Shown here in pieces: positions 1 through 6,398 of a stretch of 33,533 nucleotides of DNA (position 1 is its first letter; every line of letters begins with the position of its first letter). The translations under genes and the position numbers were made by a program. Below the pieces are notes generated by a model, which saw only the letters and a list, made by a program, of their open reading frames with translations, ran no database searches and was not told the DNA's origin. The DNA is taken from contig JAFGFO010000151.1 in assembly GCA_016931085.1 (NCBI GenBank), positions 1 to 33,533 of the forward strand. Direction: 5' to 3'. Source of the stretch: Thermoflexales bacterium (GTDB lineage Bacteria > Chloroflexota > Anaerolineae > Fen-1058).

Positions 1-16
1 ACTCCCGATGGTCGCA

Positions 17-35
17 AGCCTGCTGAAAGCAGGCT
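17..35. repeat. Perfect inverted repeat (8-bp arms)
   Basis: AGCCTGCT and AGCAGGCT flank a 3-nt loop. A second, longer palindrome of similar core (GCCTGCGAA...TTCGCAGGC) lies at 65-86. Both share a GCCTGC/GCAGGC stem, so they look like two members of one dispersed palindromic family that bracket the terminator at 37-57. Confidence 0.6.
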
Positions 36-36
36 A

Positions 37-57
37 ACGCGCCTGGGCGCGTTTTTT
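37..57 (+). terminator. Rho-independent terminator of an upstream gene
   Basis: ACGCGC pairs with GCGCGT around a CTGG loop and is followed at once by a run of six T. This is a canonical intrinsic terminator for a rightward transcript that enters from outside the window. Confidence 0.75.
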
Positions 58-64
58 GTATCAG

Positions 65-86
65 CCTGCGAATGAATTCGCAGGCA
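65..86. repeat. Palindromic repeat GCCTGCGAA/TTCGCAGGC
   Basis: The arms at 65-73 and 78-86 are perfect complements with a 4-nt loop. There is no T-run after it, so it is more likely a dispersed palindromic element than a terminator. It lies between the terminator and the first gene. Confidence 0.55.
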
Positions 87-148
87 CTTGCCAGATAAGC
101 CGAAGGCAGTTAAAATAGGGCCTTATCATTGAGATGACAAGAGGGGTT

Positions 149-922
149 ATGCATACATTGGTGATTGTGCCTACCTATAACGAACGCGAGAACATCGAGC
201 GACTGGTGAGCGAGTTGCTGGCGCTCACCAGTTATACTGAGCTGGCTCAGTATAACTGCAGTACTCTACACGTCCTGGTCGTGGACGATAATTCCCCGGA
301 CGGCACCGGCCAATTGGTTGACGCGCTGGCCGCCGGTCACGAGCGCGTGCACGTCGTCCATCGCGCCGGCAAGCTGGGATTGGGCACCGCCTACATCGCC
401 GGCTTCAAATACGCCATCGAGCACGGTTTTGAGCTGGCGCTCACCATGGACGCGGACTTTTCTCACCAGCCTCGCTATATCCCCGAGCTGGTGGCCAAAA
501 TCGGAGCGGCTGACCTGGTGATCGGCAGCCGCTACGTGCGGGGCGGAGGAGCTGTCGATAGTCCCCTGCCGCGTCGCTTGCTCAGTTGGGCAGCCAACCT
601 GGTTGCCAAGCTGGTCCTGGGGCTCCAGGCATGGGATTGCACGGCTGGCTTTCGCTGCTACCGGCGCGAGGTGCTAGAGTCGCTCGATCTCGACGCGATC
701 TCTGCCCAAGGCTACTCATTTTTGATCGAATTGCTTTACCTGGTGCAGCGGGGTGGCTGGCGGGTGGCCGAGACGCCCATCCAATTCCTGGACCGCCGTC
801 ATGGTGTGTCCAAGGTCTCGCGTGCCGAAATTTTCAAGGCCCTGTATACCGTGGCGCGCCTGGGTTTCAAGCGTATCATCATTTTTCTCCGCGAATTCAC
901 GCTAATTTTCGCCAATTTTTAA
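149..922 (+). CDS. Family 2 glycosyltransferase, polyprenol-phosphate mannose synthase type
   Basis: This cytosolic or membrane-associated GT-A enzyme most likely transfers a sugar from a nucleotide donor to polyprenyl phosphate, giving a lipid-linked sugar for GT-C enzymes. Seen in the sequence are the N-terminal [13 protein letters not shown] strand, [10 protein letters not shown] (nucleotide binding), MDADFSHQP (the DxD-type metal site), [19 protein letters not shown] and GYSFLIEL, in the usual order for DPM1/Ppm1-like proteins. The length of about 257 aa fits a one-domain form without a C-terminal membrane anchor. ATG 149 is preferred because [12 protein letters not shown] matches the usual family start and AGAGG lies just upstream; ATG 134 in the same frame would add five residues. 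The last ten or so residues run into a 10-bp periodic repeat, so the native C-terminus may have been replaced. The exact sugar is not determined. Confidence 0.9.
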   Translation: MHTLVIVPTYNERENIERLVSELLALTSYTELAQYNCSTLHVLVVDDNSPDGTGQLVDALAAGHERVHVVHRAGKLGLGTAYIAGFKYAIEHGFELALTMDADFSHQPRYIPELVAKIGAADLVIGSRYVRGGGAVDSPLPRRLLSWAANLVAKLVLGLQAWDCTAGFRCYRREVLESLDLDAISAQGYSFLIELLYLVQRGGWRVAETPIQFLDRRHGVSKVSRAEIFKALYTVARLGFKRIIIFLREFTLIFANF

Positions 923-955
923 ATCATTCGTGTTGATTCGCGTAGATTAGCGGAT
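872..955. repeat. Decamer-periodic intergenic repeat at the glycosyltransferase 3' end
   Basis: Loose units of about 10 bp (GCGAATTCAC, GCTAATTTTC, GCCAATTTTT, then ATTCGTGTTG, ATTCGCGTAG, ATTAGCGG) run from the last codons of the glycosyltransferase into the spacer. The style resembles dispersed short-period repeats I recall from other bacterial genomes. No promoter or terminator could be assigned with confidence in this spacer. Confidence 0.5.
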
Positions 956-967
956 AGTGTCATAATT

Positions 968-1900
968 ATGAAAGCGTACTCTTACATTCCTTGCAATCTG
1001 TGCGCTTCGACCGAGTGGAGCATCCGTTATCCTTGTACGATCGACGACGATGCCGCTCCCTCCGGCGCAGAAGCATTTCGCTGCACCAGCAGCGGCTATG
1101 GCAAGCACCACACGATTGTCCAGTGCAGCCAGTGTGGGCTGGTTTACACGAACCCACGCCCGGATGGTCACGACCTGCTGGAAAGTTACGAGTCGGTCCA
1201 AGACCCGCTGTACTTGCAGGAGCGCGAGGGGAGGGTGCTCACCTTTTCACACCACCTGGTGCCGCTTGAAAAGATGACTAGCTCGCTTGCCGGCCGCCGC
1301 TTGTTGGATGTGGGATGCTATACCGGCGTTTTTCTAGAGATCGCGGCGGCCAATGGCTGGGACGCGTGGGGAATCGATCCGTCGCATTGGGCCATCGAGC
1401 GTGCCCGCTCGCGCGGCTTGCACGTGGTGGAAGGCACGCTGGCGTCGGCCAGCTTCTCGGACGAGGCTTTTGACGTGGTGACGATGTGGGACGTGATCGA
1501 GCACGTGGCCGACCCGCTGGAAGAACTGCGCCAGGCCTGGCGCTTGCTGTGCCCGGGTGGTCTGCTGGTCGTCCACACGATGGACATTGACAGCCTGTTC
1601 GCTCACGTGATGGGATCGCGTTGGCCGTGGTTGATGGAGATGCACGTTTACTATTTCTCCCGCCGCACGCTGCAGGCCATGCTCGAAAAGGCCGGCTTTC
1701 GACTGCTGCGGGCCGAGGCGCAAGGCCGTTACCAAACCCTGGCCTACCTGGCCACGCGTGTGACGGCTTTGTGGGGGCCGGCCTTGGGGCGGCCTATCGA
1801 GTGGCTGATACGCCTGCTGGGTCTGGGACACGTGACGGTGCCGATCAACCTGGGCGATCTGATCACGACTTATGCTCGTAAAGAGGCGAGTGTGCCATGA
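968..1900 (+). CDS. Class I SAM-dependent methyltransferase with N-terminal zinc ribbon
   Basis: The protein has 310 residues. Cysteines C9, C12, C53 and C56 (CNLC and CSQC) form a likely zinc ribbon. It is followed by a Rossmann methyltransferase fold: motif I LLDVGCYTGVF at about 113-123, an acidic residue at the end of beta-2 in GIDPS (D138), and a DVVTMWDVIEHV post-I/motif II strand. This pairing of zinc ribbon and methyltransferase is common among methyltransferases in polysaccharide and natural-product loci, including sugar C-methyltransferases. The substrate cannot be read from the sequence. The setting among glycosyltransferases suggests a sugar or lipid-linked glycan. The stop codon overlaps the next start (ATGA at 1897-1900), which implies translational coupling. 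No clear Shine-Dalgarno precedes ATG 968. Confidence 0.85.
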   Translation: MKAYSYIPCNLCASTEWSIRYPCTIDDDAAPSGAEAFRCTSSGYGKHHTIVQCSQCGLVYTNPRPDGHDLLESYESVQDPLYLQEREGRVLTFSHHLVPLEKMTSSLAGRRLLDVGCYTGVFLEIAAANGWDAWGIDPSHWAIERARSRGLHVVEGTLASASFSDEAFDVVTMWDVIEHVADPLEELRQAWRLLCPGGLLVVHTMDIDSLFAHVMGSRWPWLMEMHVYYFSRRTLQAMLEKAGFRLLRAEAQGRYQTLAYLATRVTALWGPALGRPIEWLIRLLGLGHVTVPINLGDLITTYARKEASVP

Positions 1901-3405
1901 AGCTCGTCCGGGCTTGCGTGCAACGCACGTCCTCGGAGCACTTGTGGCTTGCTATCCCCCTGATCCTCAGCTTTGCCATGCTGTGTCTGGCGCCGCTGCG
2001 CGAAGGTGACCTGTGGTGGCATCTCAGGGTAGGTGAGATGATCGTGCGAGATCGCGCCATTCCCAGCGTTGACTCGTTCAGTTTCACCGCGTCCGGCCAA
2101 GCTTACTTTTTTGCTCACAGTTGGCTGAGCGACCTGGTGCTTTACCTGCTGGCCAGCGCCGGCGGTCTATCTGCCTTGGTGCTTTGCCAGGCCGTGCTTG
2201 AAACGCTGGTGGTGGGTTCGCTGCTACTAGAGTCCCTCCGGCGCGGCGCGGCTGCCCCGCTGGCCACGATCGCCACGCTGCTGGGCTGGTTGATCCTGTA
2301 TCCTTTCAGCACGGCCCGCCCGCAAATTTTTTCCCTCTTGTGCTTTGCCGCATGTTACAGCATGCTGTCGGCGTATCGCCTGAGCGGCCACAACCGGCTA
2401 TGCTTGCTGCCCCCCCTCGTGGTGGCCTGGTGCAATCTTCACGGCGCCTGGATCATGGGCCTGATCTTGCTGGCCGCCGCCGTGGGCCTGGGTGTGCTCG
2501 AAGGTCTGGCCAGTGGGCACAGCCAGCGCCCTCTTCGCCCCTTGATCGTATGGAGCCTGGCTGCGCTGCCGGCTACGCTGGTCAATCCCAACGGCTTGGA
2601 GATGTATCGCCACCTGTCGACCGTGAGCAGCAGCCAGGTTAATCAGACTTATGTGAGCGAATGGCTGCCGCCCTCGTTGACGAACACCCTGACCTGGCCC
2701 TTTTTTGCCAGCCTGGCCTTGCTGCTGGCGGCGCTGGCCTATAGCCGGCGCCGCTTGCCACTGTATGATTTTGGCTTGCTGTTCTTGTTTGCGGCGTTGT
2801 CTGTGCGCTATTTGCGCATGCTGCCCTTCTTTGCCATTGTGGCCACGCCGTTGTTGGCCGACCTTCTTTCTCAGCTTGATCTGAGCCTGCTTTGGCCGCG
2901 TTATGAGCCTTATCTTGGCGTGCCCCAAGTGACCCGCCGCGGGAAGCCTGTGTTGAACACCTTGATCGTGCTGCTGCTGTTGTTAGGGGCGCTTGTCGCT
3001 GTCCCCCAGTTTCGCTTGCCTTTGACAGGCGCCTCGGAACTGGCGTTGGTTGATCCCCAGCTCCCGCTCGGCGCTGCCAATTACCTGGCCGGCGAGATCC
3101 GCCCCGGCACACGCCTTTTCAATATGCCGGAGTGGGGTGGACTTTTGATCTGGCGGCTTGGCCCGCGCGCGCGCGTCTTTGTAGACGGGCGCATCGAGAT
3201 TTATCCCATGGAGCTTTGGGATGATTATGTGCGGATTATTCAAACCGTCGAGGGTTGGCAAGAGCTGCTGCAGGCCTACCAGGTCGATTACCTGGTGTTG
3301 AGCGAGGAACGGCATGGACGCTTGATCCAGGCCCTGGCCGGCTCGGGCTGGTCGTGTGTTTATAAAGACGCGCTGGCGCTCGTGTTTGCTCGCCAGAAAG
3401 ACTAG
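1897..3405 (+). CDS. Multi-spanning membrane protein, putative GT-C-like glycosyltransferase (paralogue of the 4375-5949 gene)
   Basis: This 502-aa protein has about ten hydrophobic segments. A conserved N-terminal loop, GDLWWHLRVGE followed by P-SVDSFSFTASG, lies between the first two segments. A soluble C-terminal domain contains VFVDGRIEIYP. The acidic residue (D38) in the first extracytoplasmic loop and the overall topology are reminiscent of GT-C sugar transferases that use lipid-linked donors, but no defining family motif is visible and the function is an inference. The opposite-strand gene at 4375-5949 shares both the N-terminal and C-terminal signatures, so the two are paralogues. The gene overlaps the methyltransferase by four bases, so the two are probably co-translated. 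Confidence 0.8.
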   Translation: MKLVRACVQRTSSEHLWLAIPLILSFAMLCLAPLREGDLWWHLRVGEMIVRDRAIPSVDSFSFTASGQAYFFAHSWLSDLVLYLLASAGGLSALVLCQAVLETLVVGSLLLESLRRGAAAPLATIATLLGWLILYPFSTARPQIFSLLCFAACYSMLSAYRLSGHNRLCLLPPLVVAWCNLHGAWIMGLILLAAAVGLGVLEGLASGHSQRPLRPLIVWSLAALPATLVNPNGLEMYRHLSTVSSSQVNQTYVSEWLPPSLTNTLTWPFFASLALLLAALAYSRRRLPLYDFGLLFLFAALSVRYLRMLPFFAIVATPLLADLLSQLDLSLLWPRYEPYLGVPQVTRRGKPVLNTLIVLLLLLGALVAVPQFRLPLTGASELALVDPQLPLGAANYLAGEIRPGTRLFNMPEWGGLLIWRLGPRARVFVDGRIEIYPMELWDDYVRIIQTVEGWQELLQAYQVDYLVLSEERHGRLIQALAGSGWSCVYKDALALVFARQKD

Positions 3406-3425
3406 ATTGATGCCGATAAACACAG

Positions 3426-4355
3426 ATGTTTGAGGAATTTGCGTGGCTTTACCAGGTCGACTGGCGGATTTTTATGGCGGCGGCCCAAGCCTGGTTGCAG
3501 GGCATCAGCCCCTATGGCGTTCTCTCGCCCGATTTTAGCGCTGGTGCGTTTGCTTATCCACCGACTGCTTTGACGTGGTTGGCCTTGTTTCTCCCTTTGC
3601 AGGCGTGGGGATTTTATGTATGGACCGGCCTTGAGCTTTTGTTGTGGTGGTGGCTTATACGTGATCGGGGCCGCTCCCAACTGGTGCTGTTGTGCTGGGT
3701 GCCGCTTTTGGGGAACCTGCGTGGAGGCCAGATGAGCCTGGGCATCGTGCTCGTGCTGTGGGCGGCTTTTAGCGCCCCCAGGCGCGGCCTGTGCTGGGGC
3801 ATGGCCTTGGCCTGGACGCTCACCAAGCCGCAGGTCGCCATCCTGCCGCTGCTCTGCTTGCTTTGGCAGGAACGATCCTCTCCGCTGCGCTGGCGGCTGT
3901 GGACTGGGATGGTGCTGGGCACGCTCGCTTTGGCGCTGCCGCCGACTCTGCTGAGGCCTGAGATTTGGATCGAATGGCTGGCCTCGCTCGGCAGTTACCG
4001 GGGACGTATTTTGCAAATGGCGGCCTGGCAGGGGCCCAGCGTGCTGCTGTTGGCGTTGGCGGCTTTTCTTTGGCACCGGAGCAGATATGGTGGCTGGCAC
4101 TGGTGGCTGGCGGCCGCTATCTTTCCCCATGTGGGATGCTATGCGATGATCGTTTTGCTGCCCATGCTCAGACCACGCCAGAATTACTGGACCTTAGCCG
4201 GCCTGGGCCTGGCCGGCGTCTTGCAGGGGCCGGCGACGCCAAGCCTCTTGCCATGGCTGCTGGCCGGGCACATACTGGCCGCCTGGATGGTCGCCGGCGG
4301 GCCAATTTCATCTACGAAGGACACGAAGCTTCAGAATCCACAACCTGAAACCTGA
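3426..4355 (+). CDS. GT87/DUF2029-like integral membrane mannosyltransferase, short form
   Basis: This 309-aa, highly hydrophobic protein has a pattern typical of GT87 (DUF2029) polyprenol-phosphate-mannose-dependent transferases. VDWRIFMAAAQAWLQG and SPYG in the first loop carry the aspartate, FAYPPTALTWL follows, then NLRGGQMSLG (the usual N-GQ loop) and LTKPQVAILPLL. It is shorter than I expect for the family. The last residues (STKDTKLQNPQPET) are translated from short-period intergenic repeats (4313-4372), so the coding frame probably ran into repeat DNA. ATG 3426 itself lies in another repeat-like phrase and no ribosome site is evident, so the start is uncertain. It lies 20 bp after the preceding membrane protein gene and is probably in the same transcript. 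Confidence 0.75.
   Translation: MFEEFAWLYQVDWRIFMAAAQAWLQGISPYGVLSPDFSAGAFAYPPTALTWLALFLPLQAWGFYVWTGLELLLWWWLIRDRGRSQLVLLCWVPLLGNLRGGQMSLGIVLVLWAAFSAPRRGLCWGMALAWTLTKPQVAILPLLCLLWQERSSPLRWRLWTGMVLGTLALALPPTLLRPEIWIEWLASLGSYRGRILQMAAWQGPSVLLLALAAFLWHRSRYGGWHWWLAAAIFPHVGCYAMIVLLPMLRPRQNYWTLAGLGLAGVLQGPATPSLLPWLLAGHILAAWMVAGGPISSTKDTKLQNPQPET
4313..4330. repeat. 9-bp tandem repeat (CACNAAGGA family)
   Basis: TACGAAGGA and CACGAAGCT are two adjacent 9-mers of a family that recurs at 5963-5980, 6251-6276, 33358-33384 and, inverted, 33395-33421. This copy lies inside the 3' end of the GT87-like reading frame. Confidence 0.6.
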
Positions 4356-4376
4356 GACTCGAAACCTGAAACCATT
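4342..4376. repeat. 7-bp tandem repeat (AACCTGA/TGAAACC heptamers)
   Basis: Five consecutive heptamers are seen: AACCTGA, AACCTGA, GACTCGA, AACCTGA, AACCATT. They fill the whole 19-bp gap between two convergent genes and supply the stop codons of both or lie beside them. The same heptamer, in another phase, occurs in frame at 26414-26441 in the giant exoprotein gene. Confidence 0.75.
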
Positions 4377-5949
4377 AGGGTGTCGCGCGCACCAGGATGA
4401 TGGCCTGCGTGTCCTGGTAAACTACTTGCCAGTCCGGTGATTGGCTGGCCGCCTCGACGAGCGCCGCTTGTCCCTCGAGACTCAACATCAGCGTGTTGAC
4501 CCTGTAGCGCTCCAACAAGCCCTCCCAGTCACAGCCGGCGCCGGCGATGTGGATGTAATCGAGCCAGACCTGGGCTGGGTACAGGTCGATGCGCGGGTCG
4601 ACAAAGACCGGGTAGTCGGGCTGCGCGGCCCAGATGAGATAGCTGCCAAAGGCCTGGTCGTGAAACACTTGCCTGGGCGGGCAGTTTTGGAGCAGGAAGC
4701 GCGTCGCCTCGACCGGCGTCTCGCTCGAGATCAGGCCAGCCTTGTCCGGCGGCAGGGGCAGCACGTGCTTGAAGCACGGTAGACACACCACCACCCCGGC
4801 CAGGACGAGCGTGGCCAGGAGGGTGTTGAGCGCAAGCTGCAGGGCAGGGGGGGTGCTGTCTGGCTTGGATGAGGGGGACAGGTGGAAGATTTGCCGGACT
4901 TGCTCGGCCAACGCCGGCAGGTGATCGGCCAGGATAGGCGCCATCACGATCCCAAACCAGACGGAGCCGCGCAAGGTGTTCAGCCCCAACGCGGCAAAGG
5001 ACAAAAAGCTCGCCCATTGGAGGAGGGTGGGGCGGCGCGGCGAGAGGGCCAGGGCGGTCGCGCTCAGCAGCAGACCGGCCAGAAAAAGGCTGCCGTTCAG
5101 CGAGTCGAAAGTAGGCGAGGCCCATTCGGGGACGAGGTTTTGAACGACCGGGTTGCTGCTCATCGAGCTGAGGTAGAGCAGGCTGGCCGGCCCCTGGGGA
5201 TTGGCCAGACAGGCCAGGGCCGACAGCCCCACGGCTGCGCTCGGCGCCAGCAAGTGCATGTCAGTGTGGGGGCGAGTGTCTCTCGACTGAGCGACACCTC
5301 GCTTCGGCTCTGCCGAACCGCTCGCTTGCCTGGTCTTGAGCGCTTGCCAGGCACTGTCCAGCAGCCACAGCCCCGCCAGCCCCAATCCGATAGGGAACGA
5401 GCCGTGGCTGTTGACCCAGATCAGCATGCATAGCGGGAAGACGAGCACGTAGGGGCGGCCCCCCGTGGTCGCCCTCTGGCTGTACATGGCCCACAGGCAC
5501 AGCGTCCCAAGCAAGAACGAGATCGTTTGAGGACGCACGTTCCAGTCGTTAAATCCCAGTGCGGCGGCGAACAGCGTGCAAAAAGCGGCCGTGCGCCAAC
5601 TGTGCGCCAGCCGCCGGCACACGAGCAGCAGCAGGCTGTAGGCAGCCGTGACGATCAGGCTGTGAGCGAACACGACCGCCGCCGGGCCGCCTGCGGCGTA
5701 CAGCAAATAGAGCGCCACTTCTGCCAGCCAGTAGACCCGGTAGATATAGGGGCGGCCAGCCGCTGTGAAGGAAAAGCTGTCTGTGCTTGGAATCTGGCCG
5801 GTGGCGACGATTTCCGCCCCCCCCCGCGCGTGCCACCAGAAATCGTGTGGGCGGATGGGATGCGTGCTGGTAAAGACGAAAATGCCGGCCAGCGTCACCA
5901 ATGCCCACAAGTGCTCGATAGAAAAGCGGCGCGGGGTGCGTGAAAGCAT
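4375..5949 (-). CDS. Multi-spanning membrane protein, putative GT-C-like glycosyltransferase (second paralogue)
   Basis: This 524-aa membrane protein runs convergently to the GT87-like gene. Its N-terminal loop HDFWWHARGG (D36) followed by PSTDSFSFTAAGRPY, and its C-terminal VFVDPRIDLYP with a soluble tail, match the corresponding parts of the protein at 1897-3405. About ten hydrophobic segments lie between. A polar insert of roughly 30 residues (around genomic 5245-5335) is absent from the paralogue and is probably a cytoplasmic loop. A role in transferring sugars from polyprenol-phosphate donors is inferred from topology and neighbours only. The start lies directly beside a 9-bp repeat and no Shine-Dalgarno is visible. 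Confidence 0.8.
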   Translation of the reverse strand: MLSRTPRRFSIEHLWALVTLAGIFVFTSTHPIRPHDFWWHARGGAEIVATGQIPSTDSFSFTAAGRPYIYRVYWLAEVALYLLYAAGGPAAVVFAHSLIVTAAYSLLLLVCRRLAHSWRTAAFCTLFAAALGFNDWNVRPQTISFLLGTLCLWAMYSQRATTGGRPYVLVFPLCMLIWVNSHGSFPIGLGLAGLWLLDSAWQALKTRQASGSAEPKRGVAQSRDTRPHTDMHLLAPSAAVGLSALACLANPQGPASLLYLSSMSSNPVVQNLVPEWASPTFDSLNGSLFLAGLLLSATALALSPRRPTLLQWASFLSFAALGLNTLRGSVWFGIVMAPILADHLPALAEQVRQIFHLSPSSKPDSTPPALQLALNTLLATLVLAGVVVCLPCFKHVLPLPPDKAGLISSETPVEATRFLLQNCPPRQVFHDQAFGSYLIWAAQPDYPVFVDPRIDLYPAQVWLDYIHIAGAGCDWEGLLERYRVNTLMLSLEGQAALVEAASQSPDWQVVYQDTQAIILVRATP

Positions 5950-5962
5950 AGGCTGATTTTAC

Positions 5963-6004
5963 CACAAAGGACACAAAGAGCCAGGTGACTGGCACCTCTG
6001 GCTC
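5963..6004. repeat. 9-mer repeat followed by an imperfect hairpin
   Basis: CACAAAGGA and CACAAAGAG (5963-5980) belong to the CACNAAGGA family. They run into a hairpin at 5978-6004: GAGCCA pairs with TGGCTC, then GGTG with CACC, with a 2-nt bulge. The hairpin is upstream of the divergent membrane protein gene and of the promoter at 6009-6037. Confidence 0.5.
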
Positions 6005-6008
6005 GGAG

Positions 6009-6037
6009 TAGACTTTAATGCGGCAAGCGGGTATAAT
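6009..6037 (+). promoter_or_regulatory. Candidate sigma-70 promoter for the sensor kinase gene
   Basis: TAGACT at 6009-6014 (four of six consensus positions) and a perfect TATAAT at 6032-6037 are separated by 17 bp. Transcription would start near 6044, giving a leader of about 355 nt that contains the palindromic elements before the kinase start at 6399. Confidence 0.5.
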
Positions 6038-6118
6038 TGGGCTGTTGTAAATCATGTCGGGCTATCGGAATAGAACACATGCGTGCCGTTCGGAAGCGGA
6101 TCGCGCCTCACCAGGCAT

Positions 6119-6250
6119 GAAAATTTTGTTAGCGCGCCAAACCGATGGGACGGATATGTAGGGCAGGTTTCCATACCTGCCTCCGGACACGGCGGCTATG
6201 GAAAGCCGCCCTACTGTATCCCAACACTTTGGCGCGCCTATAAAATTTTC
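6119..6250. mobile_element. MITE-like nested palindromic element
   Basis: Imperfect 23-bp terminal inverted repeats (20 of 23 match; core GCGCGCCAAA/TTTGGCGCGC) lie at 6119-6141 and 6228-6250. Inside are GTAGGG...CCCTAC outer arms and two perfect hairpins, GGCAGGT/ACCTGCC and GGCGGCT/AGCCGCC, whose loops both derive from TTCCAT or its complement. There is no coding capacity. The layout is that of a small non-autonomous element or composite repeat. No target-site duplication was established. Confidence 0.5.
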
Positions 6251-6337
6251 ACCGCGAAGGCGCAAAGGACGCCAAGTCTTGAGCTTTCGCTTCGAAAGCC
6301 AGCTTCTTTGCGCTCGCCAATCCCCGCAGGGGATTGG
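6251..6337. repeat. 9-mer repeat and two perfect palindromes in the kinase leader
   Basis: Units of the CACNAAGGA type occupy 6251-6276. Two perfect hairpins follow: GCTTTCG-CTT-CGAAAGC at 6283-6299 and CCAATCCCC-GCA-GGGGATTGG at 6317-6337. With the element at 6119-6250 they make the 450-bp gap 5950-6398 almost wholly repeat-derived. I see no gene in it. Confidence 0.6.
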
Positions 6338-6398
6338 ATGCGTCTTGGCGGTTATTTTCGAAGTGGTCTGCTGCCGCCGATCTTTGGCTTGTCGAATC

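Noticed and set aside
6198..6398. N-terminal extension of the sensor kinase from ATG 6198
   Set aside because: The extra 67 residues are translated palindromic and 9-mer repeat DNA. ATG 6399 directly precedes a normal membrane segment.
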